From Aphodousia faecalis (GTDB lineage: Bacteria; Pseudomonadota; Gammaproteobacteria; Burkholderiales; Burkholderiaceae_F): 24,409 nt of DNA. Numbering within the stretch: position 1 is the stretch's first letter; each line of letters opens with the position of its first letter. The stretch spans positions 1-24,409 of the forward strand of contig DVGM01000054.1 in NCBI GenBank assembly GCA_018712705.1. Reading direction: 5' to 3'. The translations under genes and the position numbers were made by a program. The notes below the pieces were generated by a model that did no database searches, was not told the DNA's origin, and worked only from the letters and a program-made list of their open reading frames with translations. Shown here piece after piece: positions 22,826 to 24,409 of this stretch.

Positions 22826-24001
22826 TTGCACGATTACCAAAACAATGGTCTTATCAAAGTTATTTTGGGCCCTCGACGTTGTGGGAAATCTTTCTTATTG
22901 GAAATGTTTCAAGACCAATTGAGACAACAAGGCATTTCCAATGAAAGAATAATTACTGTTAATCTAGATGACTTTGAAAATAAAGCATTAAGAAATCCAG
23001 AAACACTTCATCAATTTGTACTGAATCGATGCAATGACACCAACACGTACTATATCTTCATCGATGAAGTTCAAATGTGCAAGAACTTCCTCGAAGTTTT
23101 GGCCAGTTTTTCTAGGCACAAAAATTTGGATATCTACGTTACAGGCTCAAATGCCTTTTTGCTTTCCGGCGAGCTGGCGACCCTTTTAACAGGTCGATAT
23201 TCAGAAATTCACTTATCCACATTATCGTTTGCGGAATTCCACTACGCATGCAGAGAAGATGGCCAAAACCTACTCGATGAGCTTTTGCGATACATGCGTA
23301 TTGGAGGATTTCCTGCGATTATCCCCTACCGAAACAATGACCGATTGATTCAATCCTATTATGAAGGTCTTGTGTCTTCTATTATTCTTAAAGATATTTG
23401 TTACAGACTCAAAATTCGGGACGCTTCGTTATTAGATCGGCTAGCAACTTATCTAGCGACAAGTATTGGAAGTGTTGTTTCCGCCAAAAATATTATGAAT
23501 GTTTTTAAACACGAAGGCTTTGACGTCTCGTTGCCCACGGTGTATGGGTATTTGCGAGCTTTGGAAGACAGCTATTTTTTCCACAGAGTACCTCGATTTG
23601 ATATTCGAGGAAAAACAGCCTTAAGAAGTGATGAGAAATTTTATTTGTGTGATGTGGGATTTCGTTATGCGATGACGTCTTCTCCTGTCAGAAATTACGG
23701 TCACATTTTGGAAAACATCGTTTACTTAGAACTCCAACGTCGTTTTAAGAAGGTCGTCATTGGACGGATCGGCGAACGGGAAATTGACTTCGTCGCAGAA
23801 TCATCCGACGGTTTCACCTATTTCCAAGTCGCAATGTCCGTCATGGATCCAACCACTTTGGAGCGGGAACTTTCTGCTTTTAACTCAATACGAGATGCTT
23901 ATCCAAGATACCTTATCACCACTGACAGAATCGGCAGTGGAAGAAATTTCAATGGAATAATTCAACTGAATGCGGCTGATTGGTTACTGGGCATTTCTTA
24001 G
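22826..24001 (+). CDS. ATP-binding protein of the AAA_14/DUF4143 family
   Basis: The product is 391 residues from a TTG at 22826. Walker A GPRRCGKS lies at 15-22, Walker B in YYIFIDEVQ (about 71-79). An AAA_14-type region follows (TGSNAFLLSGELATLLTGRY), then a DUF4143 half with GYLRALEDSYFFHRVPRFDIRGK and the ENIVYLEL...REIDFVAES region resembling a PD-(D/E)XK-type fold. These ATPases are very common cargo in gut bacteria; their role is unknown. Upstream of the TTG the same frame reads IIPHPYYLNLL, which looks like the normal family start, but the nearest ATG (22777) is one base out of frame and a TAA lies at 22766. The gene may have lost its start by a 1-base indel. Confidence 0.75.
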   Translation: MHDYQNNGLIKVILGPRRCGKSFLLEMFQDQLRQQGISNERIITVNLDDFENKALRNPETLHQFVLNRCNDTNTYYIFIDEVQMCKNFLEVLASFSRHKNLDIYVTGSNAFLLSGELATLLTGRYSEIHLSTLSFAEFHYACREDGQNLLDELLRYMRIGGFPAIIPYRNNDRLIQSYYEGLVSSIILKDICYRLKIRDASLLDRLATYLATSIGSVVSAKNIMNVFKHEGFDVSLPTVYGYLRALEDSYFFHRVPRFDIRGKTALRSDEKFYLCDVGFRYAMTSSPVRNYGHILENIVYLELQRRFKKVVIGRIGEREIDFVAESSDGFTYFQVAMSVMDPTTLERELSAFNSIRDAYPRYLITTDRIGSGRNFNGIIQLNAADWLLGIS

Positions 24002-24063
24002 TGTCGTGCCACAAGGACTCATGTCATGAAGAGGCGTGTTTATATAGCAGATGGACAGCAGTG

Positions 24064-24086
24064 AAAAAAGGCCCAATTCGGGGCCT
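24064..24086 (-). terminator. Intrinsic terminator of the toxin remnant
   Basis: On the minus strand, a GC-rich stem (GGCCC at 24070-24074 pairing with GGGCC at 24081-24085, plus a flanking A-T pair) with a 6-base loop is followed by six T (24064-24069). It lies just beyond the stop of the minus-strand toxin remnant at 24111. Confidence 0.7.
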
Positions 24087-24092
24087 CGAAAA

Positions 24093-24108
24093 CTTTTGCC
24101 GGCAAAAG
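24093..24108. repeat. Perfect 16-bp palindrome
   Basis: CTTTTGCC followed directly by GGCAAAAG. It lies between the toxin remnant stop and its terminator. It may be part of the transcript end or a protein-binding site. Confidence 0.4.
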
Positions 24109-24110
24109 AA

Positions 24111-24371
24111 CTAAAGCAAATAACCCAACTCGGTAAGAACTTTCTCGATAGCAGAAGTATCTCGTTGACTGAGATGACCGTATTTAAGTTGGCCTTCAAA
24201 GAAACTCTTAGGTAATCGAGCAATATGTGAACACCGCGCTGTTGAAGGTTTGGATAGACCGGCTTCTTTCCAATCTAAAATCGGTACCTCACCAAAGTAA
24301 TTGGGTCTTGGTGGATGGCTGGTTACTTTAATTGATAGAACAAAAACTTCAACAGATTCCTCATCTATCCG
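24111..24371 (-). pseudogene. Remnant of a PemK/MazF-like toxin (C-terminal part)
   Basis: The minus-strand frame gives 86 residues between a TAA (24372-24374) and the stop at 24111. VLSIKVTSHPPRPNYFGEVPI, then DWKEAGLSKPS and a terminal GHLSQRDTSAIEKVLTELGY match the C-terminal half of PemK/MazF-type toxins (the T-S-H strand, the W-K-x-A-G-L-x-x-P-S loop and the final helix). No ATG, GTG or TTG opens this frame. Upstream bases in other frames do not give a good N-terminus before the window ends. It is therefore a broken or truncated gene, and no antitoxin is visible. Confidence 0.55.
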
Positions 24372-24409
24372 TTATGAAAAACCTACCTGAGACTGACTAG
24401 CTATACTCA

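Noticed and set aside
23984..24223. A 79-residue minus-strand frame at the right edge
   Set aside because: It overlaps the toxin remnant in another frame, runs across the terminator and into the ATPase end, and matches nothing.
1..24409. CRISPR array, tRNA or rRNA gene
   Set aside because: No regularly spaced repeats of CRISPR type, and no tRNA cloverleaf or conserved rRNA stretches were seen on reading.

Overview
This window carries the core of an F-type conjugative type IV secretion system (MPF-F). It lies on the + strand in the order traA-traL-traE-traK-traB-dsbC-traV-traC-orf81-trbI-S26 peptidase-traW-traU-trbC-traN (in two parts)-traF-traH-traG, from about position 757 to 21288. Gene order, lengths and family motifs all fit. 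A DsbC-type thiol isomerase sits between traB and traV, and a TraF/TrhF-type S26 signal peptidase sits between trbI and traW. Both resemble the SXT/R391-like branch of F-type systems more than plasmid F. The content and moderate base composition suggest a Gram-negative proteobacterium; a gut-type betaproteobacterium (Sutterellaceae-like) is my best guess, made from general impression only.

Left flank (1-756). This is scarred accessory DNA: a minus-strand ATP-binding protein (COG1672-like) cut short after about 95 residues, two small hairpins at the truncation point, an AT-rich repeat/palindrome over the ATPase start, a perfect 22-bp palindrome at 507-528, and a short trace that resembles an IS630/mariner transposase catalytic segment just before traA.

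Transfer cluster (757-21288). The genes are packed tightly, with many 4-base ATGA overlaps or zero spacing, as expected of one long operon. Two features stand out. First, a 1413-bp IS5-family element (9431-10843) sits inside traW, with 20-bp imperfect inverted repeats and a 4-bp TTTA target duplication. Removing it and one copy of TTTA restores an uninterrupted traW frame of about 193 codons. Second, traN is encoded as two overlapping genes, each with its own signal peptide. The second contains three related Cys-rich modules. No relaxase, coupling protein (TraD) or origin of transfer is visible in the window.

Right flank (21289-24409). This holds a small minus-strand putative membrane protein next to traG, a GIY-YIG domain protein, a DUF4143-type ATPase whose start is out of frame with the nearest ATG, and a minus-strand remnant of a PemK/MazF-like toxin followed by a good intrinsic terminator. 

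Together, the window reads as a pilus assembly and mating-pair stabilization module that has been knocked out, at least in this copy, by an IS in traW. It is bordered by decaying mobile and defence-like genes.
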